The translations under genes and the position numbers were made by a program. This document shows positions 51,730-62,026 of a DNA stretch of 64,000 bases, piece by piece. Numbering within the stretch: the stretch's first letter is position 1; each line of letters opens with the position of its first letter. Source of the DNA: Doryteuthis pealeii (taxonomy: Eukaryota; Mollusca; Cephalopoda; Myopsida; Loliginidae); contig CM042176.1 of the NCBI GenBank assembly GCA_023376005.1, positions 4,464,522 to 4,528,521 on the forward strand, written 5' to 3'. The notes beneath the pieces were generated by a model. It made no database searches. It was not told where the DNA came from and was given only the letters and a program-made list of their open reading frames with translations.

Positions 51730-52000
51730 ACATACCAACCCCTCCGCACGAGCAGGATGCGACACAAGGTCAATTTCTTAAGGGTTTGAATTCAGAGTTT
51801 TCCTTCTCCTATACCGGTTACCTAGCCATGGTTAAAGAGCCCAGTCTGTCCTGCTAATTACCCAGAGCTCGAGAGAGAATTGGATTCATACCTTCCCCAA
51901 GGGTATTAACACCATGTGAAATGCAAAGAGCTTCGTCTAGGAATTGAACTCGAGTCGACGAGTCCATTTCCTATGACTCTAACTAATAGATCTCGCACTT
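51730..52000 (-). mobile_element. SINE-B, near full length
   Basis: CCAACCCCTCCGCACGAGCA, GAGTTTTCCTTCTCCTATAC, ACCTTCCCCAAGGGTATTAA, AGGAATTGAACTCGAGTCGA and CTCTAACTAATAGATCTCGC. Confidence 0.82.
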
Positions 52001-52090
52001 CCATTTCTTTTATATATAGGATGTCCCTGAAGTTGCGCACCATCCTGGTTTTCAAAAATAAAACTTTTTTGAATTAAAAAAAAACACCTT

Positions 52091-52478
52091 TGTGGGTTCA
52101 TTGTTATAAAATGTTGAACAAAACAACCCCGACAAGGGTGTTAAACATAACATGGACTTTAATATAAGCACATGGAGAAACATTTATAACATAGAATACA
52201 TGTACGTGACAAAGATACAAGGTAGATATTACTAGACAAGAAGTAATGAGGAGTTATGGAGAGTCCATAAGAAAGTGAACTTACTAGCGTTTCGTTGGGG
52301 GCAGAATCCCCGACATGAGAAGGGTGCAGACACGTGTCTAACCCATAGTTGTCAATTCCCGAGAAGCAAGAGAGAGAAAGAGTTCAAAACAGGCGCTTAA
52401 ATACAACAAACCCCTGGTAGTAAAACAGGAACCCAGAGGGAAGATAACTCTTCCAGGCAAAGGGCAGACAACCCAACA
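52091..52478 (-). mobile_element. Solo LTR (388 bp) with CCTT target duplication
   Basis: On the minus strand it starts TGTTGGGTTGTCTGCCC and ends ATGAACCCACA. CCTT abuts both ends (52087-52090 and 52479-52482). Internal GTATTTAAGCGCC is TATA-like. ACCCTTCTCATGTCGGGG and ACACCCTTGTCGGGGTTG match the LTR family at 6151 and 45212. The short inverted ends TGTTGGG/CCCACA support the boundaries. Confidence 0.78.
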
Positions 52479-52640
52479 CCTTTATTTAAAAAAAAAAACA
52501 GAATTCTAAGACACTTTGTACATAGATGACAACTATGTGAATGGAAACAGGTACCACAGTTATCTACAAAACTTAGCCGCCCTCTTTCTCTTTCTTTTTC
52601 CTCTCCCCACGTCCTTAGTTGGTCACTACTTTATATGCAC
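52479..52640. other. Spacer without feature
   Basis: Pyrimidine-rich CTCTTTCTCTTTCTTTTTCC patch at 52582. Nothing else. Confidence 0.4.
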
Positions 52641-52865
52641 CCAATGACCTTTGGTGTAATGTTTAGCAAGCTAGTCTTGTAGATCCACTAATACTGAATA
52701 GTAAGTTCTATCCTCGCTGCTGAGGTCCCATACGTGTGACCCTGTGTCACATCCCACCTGTAGCAAACAGGCTGGCTAAATATCTGCACTGAATGACCCT
52801 TGGTATAATGGTTAGCAACCTAGTCCCTCAGATCTACTACTACTGAATAGTATAGATATACCCAA
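52640..52865 (+). mobile_element. SINE-C, one copy and a second head
   Basis: ATGACCTTTGGTGTAATGTT, TAGCAAGCTAGTCTTGTAGA, ACTGAATAGTAAGTTCTATC and CTGTGTCACATCCCACCTGT, ending AATATCTGCACTGAATGACC. A second head (CCTTGGTATAATGGTTAGCA) follows at once, so copies are strung head to tail. A tRNA-like A box (TGGTGTAATGGTTAGCAA) is clear; the B box is weak. Confidence 0.7.
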
Positions 52866-53440
52866 TTTGTCGAAAAATCCGTTTTTTTACAAAACAAATT
52901 TAACCCCGCGTTTCAAAAAATTTAACTAAAAATCAGGGAATTATCCGATTTTAATAAAATTATCAGTGTTGATTTATCAACAAATGAGTTATTTTATTTC
53001 AAAACTTTCTGATTTTTTCAGGTCTCTTAACTTTGACCCCCCACCTTATTTTTGGGGGCACAAAATATCAGTGGGGTAATATATCATGGATACTTTTTTC
53101 AGCATAAAAAAAGACAAAAGACCGAAGGTGTGAACAGAAGAAAAACATTAAGGAACCTGCTTTGGTAGTAAATAAGTACCGAAAATCGAAAAATAAAATA
53201 AGAATGAAAACTAAAAGAATCTTCTTTTTACTCGTTTTGATAATTATCTAATTTGATAGTATCGTATAAAAGAAAAAAATTATTCATCGATATTTGTTCT
53301 GTTTAAAAGAGGGGGTGCTAAATTTTCAATTGTTTTGGACAAAAAATTATCAAAATTCGATACTAAAGTAAAGTAGTTATTTAAAAGATATGTTTTTAGA
53401 ATCTAATAATATGACATTTTAAACTTAACATCACGATACT
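52866..53440 (-). mobile_element. Second copy of the GGGTGGCCC DNA element (interior)
   Basis: Order and phrases are inverse to 56289-57491: AATCAGGGAATTATCCGATT, ATTTATCAACAAATGAG, TTTCAAAACTTTCTGATTTT, then AAGTACCGAAAATCGAAAAA, TAAAAGAAAAAAATTATTCA and TTTAGAATCTAATAATATGA. Ends are not recognisable, so it is a decayed copy. Confidence 0.6.
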
Positions 53441-53820
53441 CATATATTAAATTAATTAAATTTATTTTAATTTCATTTAAGTCACGATACCCGGTTATGT
53501 ATATGAAAACACTCGAAAAACAATATGAATTTACCTTGGCGTTTTTCTGATAAATTTGATTAATTAATTAAATTAAATTAAATAATTCAAAAATAATTTA
53601 ATGTAAGAACAAATATTAGCCCAAAATGATATCCATTTTCTAAACAGAAGAATAAAAAAAAGTATGATCCAATTATTACGCTTTGGCGATTCCATACATT
53701 TGCTGGGCATGTTTATTTCTATCTTCAAACCTAAAGATGGATTTTATCTTATTTTTACTCAATATTCGTTTTTTTTTAAATAAAAACCCGGATTTTATTT
53801 GGCTAAAAAGTTAAAAATGA
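53441..53820. other. AT-rich, no gene
   Basis: TTAATTAAATTAAATT runs. Nothing recognised. Confidence 0.45.
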
Positions 53821-53878
53821 GTAAGTAAAACTTGTTTAATATGTATTTTTAAATACATATTAAACAAGTTTTACTTAC
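53821..53878. repeat. Perfect 58-bp palindrome
   Basis: Arms of 28 bp, GTAAGTAAAACTTGTTTAAT ATGTATTT and their exact inverse, around TT. No mismatch. Confidence 0.95.
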
Positions 53879-53924
53879 GTCCCATTTAACTAATTTGTAA
53901 AAAGAAACCTTTATAAGTATTTTA

Positions 53925-54545
53925 TTAATACTTGCAAATATATGCACCCTTTAGTATTTAAGTTTTAATATAATAAAATATGTTAAATTAGAAAGGCTAA
54001 TGAAACTGAATAAGAATGCAGATAAAAAGATTTGGAACAGAGGGGGTATAATCGAAAAATAGAACAACTTTGAAACTAACTCTTCCATCATTTTCCATTA
54101 CTCCGGTCTTTTTTGGTAAATTTTCCTAATTTAACTATTTAGTTAAAATAGGAAGTAAAGAATAAATTAGTTATTTCTTCTTGTTAATGGGTTTCTTTTA
54201 AGATTTATATCCGAGACTTTTGCTCATATTTAATTGAATAAAACCAAACAATTAGAAATTAATAATACTAAGCATATATTTATTAAAATCAAATTTTTAA
54301 GATCAATATGCAAATTACGCTTCCCATTCACACTGTAAACCGCTATTTTGTTGAATATATAAATACAATTGCATGTTTTTAGTATGTAGATATGGTCAAC
54401 AGAATTAATAATGTAAAACTATTTTATTAATAATTGAGGTTTAAATAAAAATTAAATCATGGAGAATGTGATATAAATAACAAAGGGAATTGCGACTTGA
54501 ATAGTGATATAGTTTCGGTTACAGACAGACAAACCCACAATCTCC
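53925..54545 (+). repeat. X-family copy 4
   Basis: CAAATATATGCACCC, GAAAGGCTAATGAAACTGAA, AACTCTTCCATCA, ATGCAAATTACGCTTCCC, GTCAACAGAATTAATAATG and AGTTTCGGTTACAGACAG. No GC-rich insert, so it shows the empty target (TAGATATGGTCAACAG). Confidence 0.82.
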
Positions 54546-54639
54546 ATTATAATAAGATTTTAAAAAACTTTTTAACGTAATTGTTTAAACAAAAATCGAC
54601 GCCATTTTTCGTCACATTTTGAAGCAAATTTAATGTTTA

Positions 54640-54800
54640 AAATGTATTAAAAATAAATTGCATAAGTAATATTATTTTTCTTTTTTTAATGATGCCCTTT
54701 ATGTTACTACTCTTCGACTTCGACAAAATTTGACCATAAATAACCGATTTAATAAATTTTAATTCGTTTTTTAGATGAAAACCAGATGAAAAATGGATAT
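54640..54800 (+). repeat. Z repeat, partial copy 3
   Basis: TTTATGTTACTACTCTTCGA, TTTGACCATAAATAACCGAT and TTTTTTAGATGAAAACCAGA match 16005-16110. Confidence 0.6.
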
Positions 54801-55065
54801 ACCCAGAATTGTAAGTTCTATCCGCGCAGGAGGCCCCATACATGTGACCCTGTGTCACACACCAGTCGTAGCGAACAGGTTGGGTAAATATATGTACTGA
54901 ATGACCTTTGGTGTAATGGTTAACAAGCTAGCCCCATACTTGTGACCCTGTGTCGCATCTCACCCACAGTAAACAGATTGGGTAAATATCTGCACTGAAT
55001 GACCTTTGGTGTAATGGTCTAGCAAGGTATTCCCGCAGATCCATTACTATTGAATATATATATAT
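54800..55065 (+). mobile_element. SINE-C, three partial copies head to tail
   Basis: Tail piece (GTAAGTTCTATCCGCGCAGG, CCTGTGTCACACACC), then a complete short copy from GACCTTTGGTGTAATGGTTA to ATCTGCACTGAATG, then a third head ending ATTCCCGCAGATCCATTACT and TATATA. Confidence 0.7.
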
Positions 55066-55074
55066 ATATATATA

Positions 55075-55210
55075 CCTTTGAAAGAAAAGAAAAACTCAAT
55101 TAACCGTCATTCTGTAATAAATTTATTTCCACCAAAACTTAAAAGGATTTTAGAAATTTAAAGAAATTTCTAAAACTCCTTAAGTGTTCAGTCTCATCAG
55201 ACAGGAGACA
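55075..55210 (-). mobile_element. Hammerhead-type foldback, diverged
   Basis: Minus strand: stem I CTGT, CTGATGA (55200-55194), a long imperfect stem II including a perfect TTAGAAATTT hairpin, GAAA (55129-55126), ATAAATTTAT, T, then ACAG closing stem I (55115-55112). Same layout and same AAATTTATTT sequence as 47621-47844. The base pair next to the core (G opposite G) is broken, so activity is doubtful. Confidence 0.7.
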
Positions 55211-55604
55211 CAGATAAAATGAATAACCCAAAGAAAATTCACCAGAAAATCCATCATTGTAGGTCAGACAGCAAATACAAATTTACAATTTCAAGGGTCA
55301 AAAGGTATCCTTAATTTCCTGTTTAAGCGGACATATTTTAAAAAAATGTTTATGTATGATTTTGATATGTAAACATAGAATAAAAATTTGTCTAGACTAT
55401 ATTTATAAAAAAAAGTTTTAAAATGATTAAGAAGGGGTGTTATCAACTTCAACTTAGTCTAAGTAGAATTCAACATATAAATTCAAATTTAATAGTTTTG
55501 AATAAGAAAAACAAACAAATAATACAAACAATAAAAATGTAACAATATATACATTGATAAAAATATAAAATTATAAAAATACAAATAGTAAAATTGATAT
55601 TATT
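55211..55604. other. AT-rich, no gene
   Basis: ATAAAAATATAAAATT runs near 55530-55580. Nothing recognised. Confidence 0.45.
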
Positions 55605-56245
55605 ATTACTACTAGCAAATATATGCACCCTCCGGGTGCAAGTATTTAAGTTTTTAATGTAATAAAATGTTATATTAAATTAGAAAGGCTAATGAAACTG
55701 AATAAGAATGCAGATAAAAAGATTTTAGACAGTGTGGGGGGGTATAATCGAAAAATAGAACATCTGAAGATTACTCTTTCATCTCGTCTTTCATTGCTAA
55801 ATTTTCCTAATTTAACTATTCAGTTAAAATAGGAAGTAAAGAATAAAATTACAATTATGTCTTCTTGTCAATGAATTTCTTTTAAGATGTATCCACAAGA
55901 CTTTTGCTCATATTCATTAAGTTAAAACCAAATAATTAGAAATCAATAATACTAAGCATATATTTATTAAAATCAAATTTTTAATATCAATATGCAAATT
56001 AGCCTTCCCATTCACACTGCAAACCGCTATTTTGTTGTATATATAAATACAATTGCATGTTATTCGACTGTAGATATGACCAACAGTAATGATAATGCAA
56101 AGCAATTTTATTCATAATTGGGGTTTAGATAAAAATAAAATCACGATGAATGTGGCGTAAATAACTAAGGAAATTGTGACTTGAGTAGTAATATAGTTTC
56201 GGTTACAGACAGAAAAACACTCAATCTCCATTATAATAAGATATT
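55605..56245 (+). repeat. X-family copy 5
   Basis: CACCCTCCGGGTGCAAG, GAAAGGCTAATGAAACTGAA, ATGCAAATTAGCCTTCCC and AGTTTCGGTTACAGACAG. Closest to copy 1. Empty at the GC-rich insertion site (GTAGATATGACCAACAG). Confidence 0.82.
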
Positions 56246-56248
56246 AAA

Positions 56249-56288
<40 letters not shown>

Positions 56289-56289
<1 letters not shown>

Positions 56290-56779
56290 GGTGGCCCAAA
56301 AAGTCGTTTGCTACGTTTTAAAAAACGAACTAAAATTAATTAAATCTATTATTTAAGGTCAAATTTTTGTCTAAATCGATAAGTACTAACATAATGACCA
56401 TCATTAATAAGAGAAAAATATCATTACATATGCAGTTTATTTTTAATACATTTAAAAGGATTTGTTTTGGTCAATTTCGACGCGATCCGCCATTCTGTCT
56501 CATTTTCAATAGTTTTAGGCGATTGTTTACAATTTTAATGTAACATTCGCGATTGCAAAATAATTTACCAAAAATCAGGTAATTATCCTATTTTAACGAA
56601 ATTTTCTGTATTGATTTATCAATTAAAGAATTTTATAAATGCATCCGTTATTTTATTTCAAAACTTTAATTTACTATTTTTGCTATGAAAAATCAATATA
56701 TGAAATTCATTTAAAATATGAAAATCCTGATGACCTTTGGTGTATTGGTTTAGCAATGTATTCCCGCAGATCCATTACT

Positions 56780-56836
<57 letters not shown>

Positions 56837-57490
56837 ACCTTTGAAAGAAAGGAAAATCTCAATAAACCGTCATTCTGTAATAAATTTATTTCCACCAAAA
56901 CTTAAAAATGTAATTAAGTTAAAAATGTTATATTTTTAGATTCTAGAAATAAATATCTATCTAATGCAAACCTTATTTTAGGTGCAAAAACTAATAAGTC
57001 TTAAAGAAAAAAACTCTATAGAAAATGTACCCCCCCTTTTTTTAAGCAGAAAAAATATCGATGTATAATTTTTTCTTTTATAAGATAATAGCCAATTAAA
57101 TAATGAGTAAAAAAGAAATCTCCAAAAAATTAATTATTTATTATTTTTTTACATTTTATTTTTCGATTTTCGGTACTTATTTTTCATAGAAAAGCCACTG
57201 TAATTTTTTTTTTTGTTTCTATTCATAATTTTATTTATACTGTAATTAGTACAGAAAATGACCAACTCGCAAAAATGGGGGGCAAGGTCAAAATTAAGTG
57301 ACCTGAAAAAAATGAGAAAGTTTTGAAATGAAATAAATAATGCATTATAAAGATAATTCATTGATAAACAAACACTGCAAAATTTCATTAAAATCGGATA
57401 ATTCCTTGATTTTTGGTAAATATTTTCTGTAGTGGGGGGGGGGCTAAATTCATTTTGTCTAAACGCATTTTCGGCTAATTTTGGGCCACC

Positions 57491-57491
<1 letters not shown>
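56289..57491. mobile_element. Tc1/mariner-like non-autonomous DNA transposon
   Basis: 1.2 kb with 13-bp terminal inverted repeats GGGTGGCCCAAAA / TTTTGGGCCACCC. It is flanked by TA on both sides (56287-56288, 57492-57493), the target duplication of the IS630/Tc1/mariner superfamily, and set in TA repeats. Interior holds two inverted Y segments (56560-56670 and 57290-57415). No transposase frame. Carries a nested SINE-C/hammerhead fragment at 56725-56905. Confidence 0.75.
56725..56905. mobile_element. Nested SINE-C head, (TA)n and truncated ribozyme foldback
   Basis: GACCTTTGGTGTATTGG and ATTCCCGCAGATCCATTACT, TA run, then CATTCTGTAATAAATTTATT and TCCACCAAAACTTAAAA. The last part keeps only the 3' half of the hammerhead (GAAA, stem III, ACAG on the minus strand) and lacks CTGATGA. 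The same composite occurs at 55005-55150. Confidence 0.72.
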
Positions 57492-57541
<50 letters not shown>

Positions 57542-57609
57542 CTGATTAATACTTTTAATAAAAATAAACTCCGAGTTAAACATAACTTGATACGTTAATT
57601 AATCTATAA

Positions 57610-57835
57610 GTTGTTGTTTTTTTTAATTAAATGTTGTAATGAAATTGTCCACACACCCTCCCACACCTGTGGTCTGACTATATCTATAGTGAGTACAGCA
57701 TTATGCTGGGCTGGCTTCGAGGATTAGTAGCCTACCTCAAAGTCAGCCAAGCATAATGCCGTATATAGTCAGACCACATGGGTGAGAGGGAGTGTGGACT
57801 ATTCCATTACAACATTAAAGGACAGCATTAATTGA
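57610..57835. mobile_element. Foldback, about 220 bp
   Basis: Arms from ATGTTGTAATGAAATTGTCC, CACACACCCTCCCACACC and TGGTCTGACTATAT to CAGCATTATGCTGGGCTGGC, against ATATAGTCAGACCACATGGG and GAGAGGGAGTGTGGAC, then CCATTACAACATT. Loop about 20 bp. No ribozyme core seen. Confidence 0.78.
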
Positions 57836-57879
57836 TGTCGTATAGATTTAAGGTTGTTGCGTAGTGATTCAGTTTTACG

Positions 57880-58500
57880 CTTTTTTAACCACAGAACTGC
57901 AACCGCCCTGTCGGCTGGGGCGTTAGAATGCACTGACTGCACATCTGCAGAGAGGTAAGACTCCCCCAATGGGGCCACCTGTTGGCCGTTGGTGGCAACC
58001 CGTGATGCTTAAGGATAGAACCCAGGTGGATGAGCAGTTCATGACTTGCAATATTCCACTTTGGCCATATCTTGGGCTAGACGGGCGGCCAGAGAGGCCC
58101 CCTCCGATCAATCGGCTGGTCACGTCATGCCCTAGCTCCTATATGATTTTCCCAACCCTATTGCCCTTACGGCAAGCCCCAACCCCTTTTTATCCTATGG
58201 GTGCTAGAAGGCGGTGGCTGAGGGTCTACATGTCCTGGGAATGATGTTTAACTCTATCTGATGGTGAGGTTCCAGTTTTGGAGGTTTGGGGAATGTGGAG
58301 CACCCCTTCATCACCATTGCTCCCTGGTCAACTCTGACCCGGAGTGGTAGTACCTGTTAGGGTTCCATCTATGGGTTAAATAGAAAAATGTATTTATAAA
58401 AAAATTGTATTATTCATTAAGAATTGATTTATTTCAAAAATTTATCGGCATTAAATGACCCACTGAGGTTGATATGCCGTAAAACAGAACAAACCAAACC
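57880..58500 (+). repeat. E-family repeat, best full-length copy
   Basis: About 620 bp: GCAACCGCCCTGTCGGCTGG, TGCACATCTGCAGAGAGG, CCCCAATGGGGCCACCTGTT, GATGCTTAAGGATAGAACCC, CGATCAATCGGCTGGTCACG, AAGGCGGTGGCTGAGGG, CTCTATCTGATGGTGAGGTT, CTCTGACCCGGAGTGGTAGT, CCATCTATGGGTTAAATAG and GGTTGATATGCCGTAAAAC, ending in ACCAAACC repeats. Open frames on either strand (91 and 66 codons) cover only parts of E and are broken in other copies. Non-autonomous retroelement by appearance; class not proven. Confidence 0.8.
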
Positions 58501-58644
58501 AAACAGAACTGCTAAAGTGGACTGTTGTAAGTTTCTTTTTATTGTTACTCTGAAATACAAATATCGTTAAATACTCGGCAAAATTACCAGCGAATGATAA
58601 TTTTCAGTTTATTTCAGTATAGGACGATGAGATTATAATCTCAA
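58501..58644. other. Spacer before right outer arm
   Basis: Short AT-rich stretch without counterpart on the left. Confidence 0.4.
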
Positions 58645-58774
58645 TTCCCTTAGAATAACAACGTGATAGCTCCCGATTACGACAAGAAGGTTACCGATTA
58701 TGACAAAAAGGTTCCCGAGCTAGAAAAGAAGGTTCCCGGTTTCTAGAAGATTCTCGAGTCCAAGAAGAAATACC

Positions 58775-58830
58775 TGAAGAAGGCCGGAGAGCACATCGGC
58801 CAAAACATTGTACAAATAACTATAAAGATG
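58775..58830 (+). repeat. CTGAAGAAGGCCGG hairpin
   Basis: CCTGAAGAAGGCCGGAGAGC then ATCGGCCAAAACATTGTAC: a relative of 7233-7275 whose GAAA has become CAAAA. Mirror at 10885-10922. Confidence 0.6.
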
Positions 58831-59464
58831 AGGACAATAGTCCGAATAATCCAAATAATGCTAATTATCAAGCCTCATCTAAAAAAAATTCCGAGAAAAA
58901 CGGATATTATTAGGTATTATATATTGCCAAATTTTACAGCATTGAAACTTTCTAACTAAAAAGATATGAATATGTTGTAGTACAAAACATATCTACCTCC
59001 CTTTTATGTATTAATGCAATTTCATATTTTGTAAACGGATATTATTAGGTGTTATTTATTACTAAATTTTACAGCTTGGGAACTTTGTTGTAACTAAATA
59101 AAATATGAATATGTAGCAGTACAAAACATTAAAATAATAACGTTGTTGTCAAAAAAGTGTATAACTGAATGACTACTATGTGACATCCCACTCGTAGTGA
59201 AGAGATGGGGTAAATATCTGTACTGAATGACCTTCCGTATCCCCTGGCCTTTCATTTCCTAAATCGTTCATTCATTCAGTTTTTTCTCATTCGTATTCAT
59301 TCATAAAATCCCCCCACTCATTTTACGTCTATTTACTATTTTTAATTCATTATTAAGTCAGCTTCCCTATTTCCTTAAAAGTCACGGGAGGTCAGAGTTC
59401 ACCTTTCACGCCTAAAAGAAAAGCTGCTTTTAGCACCACAGATCCAAGCAGGTATAAAAATAAA

Positions 59465-59750
59465 AACAAAAAGATGTTATTTTTGACTTATCGATTTCGA
59501 AGTATAAACTTCATCATCAGAGGTGCAGATAGTTGGAATAATCTTCTTGTGATCGTAAATTCTGCCTCGCTCAGGCGTAGGGATAAAAGTAATTGGTAAT
59601 TTGCTTGAAGCTTTGTTAAGCGAGGCAGAATTTGCGTTTCACAAGAAGACTATTCCAACTATCTGCACCTCTGATGATGAAGTTTACACTTCGAAATCGA
59701 TAAGACAAAAATAACATCTTTCTGTTTTTATTTTTTATACGCATTGTAAT
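59465..59750. mobile_element. Foldback present only in right outer arm
   Basis: Arms 59470-59570 and 59630-59735. Each holds CTGATGA-T-GAAG-loop-CTTC-GAAATC (plus 59671-59696, minus 59520-59495). Outer parts are ACAAAAAGATGTTATTTTTG and its inverse. It replaces the 1.6 kb found at 8.63-10.23 kb in the left arm. Confidence 0.78.
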
Positions 59751-60000
59751 TTGAGGTTCCATTTTTGGAGGTTTGGGGAATGTGGAGCACCCCATTCATC
59801 ACCATTGCTCCCTGGACCACTCTGACCCGGAGTTGTAGTACCTGTTAGGGTCTCATCTATGGGTTAAATAGAAAAATGTATTTATAAAAAAATTGTATTA
59901 TTCATTAAGAATTGATTTATTTCAAAACTTTATCGGCATTAAATGACCCACTGAGGTTGATATGCCGTAAAACAAACCAAACCAAACCAAAGCAAGCCAA
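59751..60000 (+). repeat. E-family 3' end
   Basis: TTGAGGTTCCATTTTTGGAG, CCATTGCTCCCTGG, GGGTCTCATCTATGGG, ACTGAGGTTGATATGCCGTA, then ACCAAACC repeats. Starts abruptly at the foldback. Confidence 0.78.
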
Positions 60001-60189
60001 TATTCAAGCCGAGGACTTTTATGTTTGGACTCAGATGAACTCGTCAAACCTCGAATGTTAAACCTTGGCACCCTATGTCAAATGAGTGCCTCAAAAGGTC
60101 TTGTCATTTTAGGGTGAACAGAGGCCTGGGGGTAACACAGAAACAGGTGCTTCCAGTTATTACTAGATATTACTTTGATAATCAATAGA

Positions 60190-60700
60190 TTAATATTGGT
60201 TGGTTGGTTGGTTGGATTTTACGGCATATCAATTATGGTTAGATTATTCTATGCCAAAGAAATTTTGTTTTATTCATTCTTTCAAAGTCGCTATTAATGA
60301 CAAATAGTGCAAATGCAGCCAGCGTAACTGTTTTTGTTTTCTGCACTTGACGTCAAAGAATCTAATTTACCTGAATCAATTGCTCTCAAAGATTTGAATT
60401 TCTAAGATGAAATAATGCTGGCTGGCTGGTTGGTTGGATTTTACGGCATATCAACTATGGTTGGGTTATTCTATTCCGAAGACATTTTGTTTTATTCATT
60501 CTTTCAAAGTCGCTATTAATATGAGAGATAGTGCACATGCAGCCAATGTAACTGTTTTAGTTTTCTGCACTTGACGTCAAAGAATCTAATTTATTTCAAG
60601 CAATGACTCTCCAAGATTTGAATTTCTATGATGAAGTAATGTTGATTGCGCTGGGTGGTGGTTGGTTGGTTGGTTGACTGGTTGGTTGGATTTTAAAGGC
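60190..60700 (+). repeat. TTTTACGGCATATCAAC array, right arm
   Basis: GGTTGGTTGGATTTTACGGC (60200, 60425) and a third unit at 60660-60700, with GCAGCCA-GTAACTG phrases. Mirror of 7700-8200. Confidence 0.75.
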
Positions 60701-60915
60701 ATATCAAGGTTCCTGGTTCGATAACAGCCCTCGCCAACTTGGCGTATGAGTAGCACAGGGATCTCTGCGGTAAAGTAAGAAGCTGATGGTTGGTGTTAGC
60801 GCTCCACCTCAGAAGCCAACACAATCGCCTTGGTCTACCGCTAGTGAAGAGGATAGGGAAGGGGGATAGACTCCCTCGCTGTGGGTGATACTGATTTTAG
60901 GCACCCCGATGACTT
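60700..60915 (+). mobile_element. SINE-A, 5'-truncated, mirror of 7540-7756
   Basis: AAGGTTCCTGGTTCGATAAC, CAACTTGGCGTATGAGTAGC, AACACAATCGCCTTGGTCTA and GGGGGATAGACTCCCTCGCT. Same truncation as its mirror. Confidence 0.82.
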
Positions 60916-60986
60916 TTTATGCCAAAGACATTTCGTTTATTCATCTCCAAAGTTGCATTAATATTACTGGGTGTGATGATCTCTCC

Positions 60987-61086
60987 NNNNNNNNNNNNNN
61001 NNNNNNNNNNNNNNNNNNNNNNNNNNNNNNNNNNNNNNNNNNNNNNNNNNNNNNNNNNNNNNNNNNNNNNNNNNNNNNNNNNNNNN
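60987..61086. other. Assembly gap of exactly 100 N
   Basis: Conventional fixed-size scaffold gap. It falls where the left arm has about 2.6 kb (4847-7480) of SINEs, tandem repeat and solo LTR, so its true size is probably in the kilobase range. Confidence 0.98.
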
Positions 61087-61249
61087 CCACTGCAGGGTGC
61101 AACCAGCGTATTCTCTACGGTCCAACCGACCTTGAATTTTTCTTAACAGCATTTTCTATGTTCGAGGTGTAAATAAGATTAATTCTTTCTGAGAGTCGTT
61201 CAAAAACATCCAAGGGTCATCTAGAAAGAAGAAGCACTTCTATAATACT

Positions 61250-61472
61250 AGAAAAACATAATTCAGGTTTCTGTTTAATTACCGTGTAGGTGATGGCCCA
61301 TACAAAGATGAAATTTGTGCGACTAATCCAAAAATGGACAAAACAGTGTCCCGAGCAGACGTAAAGTATATGGGTGAGACTTAAGACTTAAACGACCCTC
61401 GTAGCTAGATGGATAGACAGGTAGATGGACAGATAGATAATTAACTGCCTTAGATATATAGATAATGAACAG

Positions 61473-61564
<92 letters not shown>

Positions 61565-61604
61565 GATAGATAGATAGAAATATAGATATATGTATATATA
61601 GCCT

Positions 61605-61641
<37 letters not shown>

Positions 61642-61688
61642 GTATATATAGCCTTAGATAGATAGATAGATATATGTATATATAGCCT

Positions 61689-61724
<36 letters not shown>

Positions 61725-61802
61725 GAGCAGCCTTAGATAGATAGATATCTAGATAATGAACAGTCTTAGATAGATAAATAGATGGATAGATAATGAACAT
61801 TT

Positions 61803-61834
<32 letters not shown>

Positions 61835-61884
61835 GAACAGTCTAGATAGATAGATAGATAGATAGTATAGATAAAGAACAGTCT

Positions 61885-61928
<44 letters not shown>

Positions 61929-61937
61929 GAACAGTCT

Positions 61938-61977
<40 letters not shown>

Positions 61978-61986
61978 GAACAGTCT

Positions 61987-62026
<40 letters not shown>

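Noticed and set aside
57969..58244. 91-codon frame as an exon
   Set aside because: Lies wholly within an E repeat and is not maintained in the other E copies.
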